Program-made: the position numbers and the translations under genes | From: a candidate division TA06 bacterium DG_78 | GTDB taxonomy: Bacteria > Hydrothermota > Tepidihabitantia > SM23-42 | DNA length: 7,417 nucleotides | Direction: 5' to 3' | Assembly (NCBI GenBank): GCA_001303225.1 | Contig: LJNI01000135.1 | Location: forward strand, 1-7,417 | Shown: positions 6,418-7,417 of the stretch, piece after piece | Position numbering within the stretch: the stretch's first letter is position 1 | Layout of the letters: each line of letters opens with the position of its first letter | The notes under the pieces: model-generated | Databases searched by the model: none | What the model was told of the DNA's origin: nothing | Seen by the model: the letters and a program-made list of their open reading frames with translations, nothing else

Positions 6418-7417
<1,000 letters not shown>

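Overview
This is bacterial chromosomal DNA with a layout typical of an uncultivated lineage: two divergent transcription units, with the second running into a ribosomal RNA operon. The 16S rRNA is plainly bacterial (a 27F-like start, intact 515F and 806R sites, a perfect EUB338 target). It is also divergent, with a structured insertion of about 51 nt near E. coli position 740 and a U534A change in the 530 loop. Protein-coding DNA looks moderately AT-rich. All three promoters are E. coli-like (TTGACA/TATAAT), which argues against Bacteroidetes, whose -7/-33 elements differ. The large DUF2723/GT117 protein with TPRs fits FCB-like or candidate phyla such as WOR-3 (Stahlbacteria), Marinimicrobia or Cloacimonetes. 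This placement is a low-confidence inference; the 16S would settle it.

Left half, minus strand (1-3577): an 895-residue polytopic GT117 (DUF2723/TMEM260-type) glycosyltransferase with four C-terminal TPRs. It is followed, through a 4-bp ATGA overlap, by a PP-loop tRNA-thiolation-like enzyme that runs off the window.

Centre (3578-3735): a 158-bp divergent intergenic region with two perfect TTGACA-N16-TATAAT promoters facing away from each other, and a dyad-symmetric block between them that could be an operator. The minus-strand transcript would have a leader of only about 11 nt, carrying AGGAGGT at its 5' end. The plus-strand transcript would start at or next to the ATG, so it is predicted leaderless.

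Right half, plus strand (3736-6191): two tandem ADP-glucose pyrophosphorylase (GlgC) paralogues with a 4-bp GTGA overlap. The second keeps the complete catalytic signature. The first has lost the nucleotide-loop GxGxRL and the RDVGT motif, as expected for a GlgD-like modulatory partner. Together they probably make ADP-glucose for glycogen.

Right end (6192-7417): only 16 nt after the second glgC stop comes a third perfect TTGACA-N16-TATAAT promoter. It is followed by a leader of about 176 nt with a boxA antitermination site, a perfect 8-bp hairpin and a four-copy 12-mer repeat that folds into a long hairpin, and then the first 1000 nt of 16S rRNA. I saw no tRNA gene, CRISPR array, insertion sequence or intrinsic terminator.
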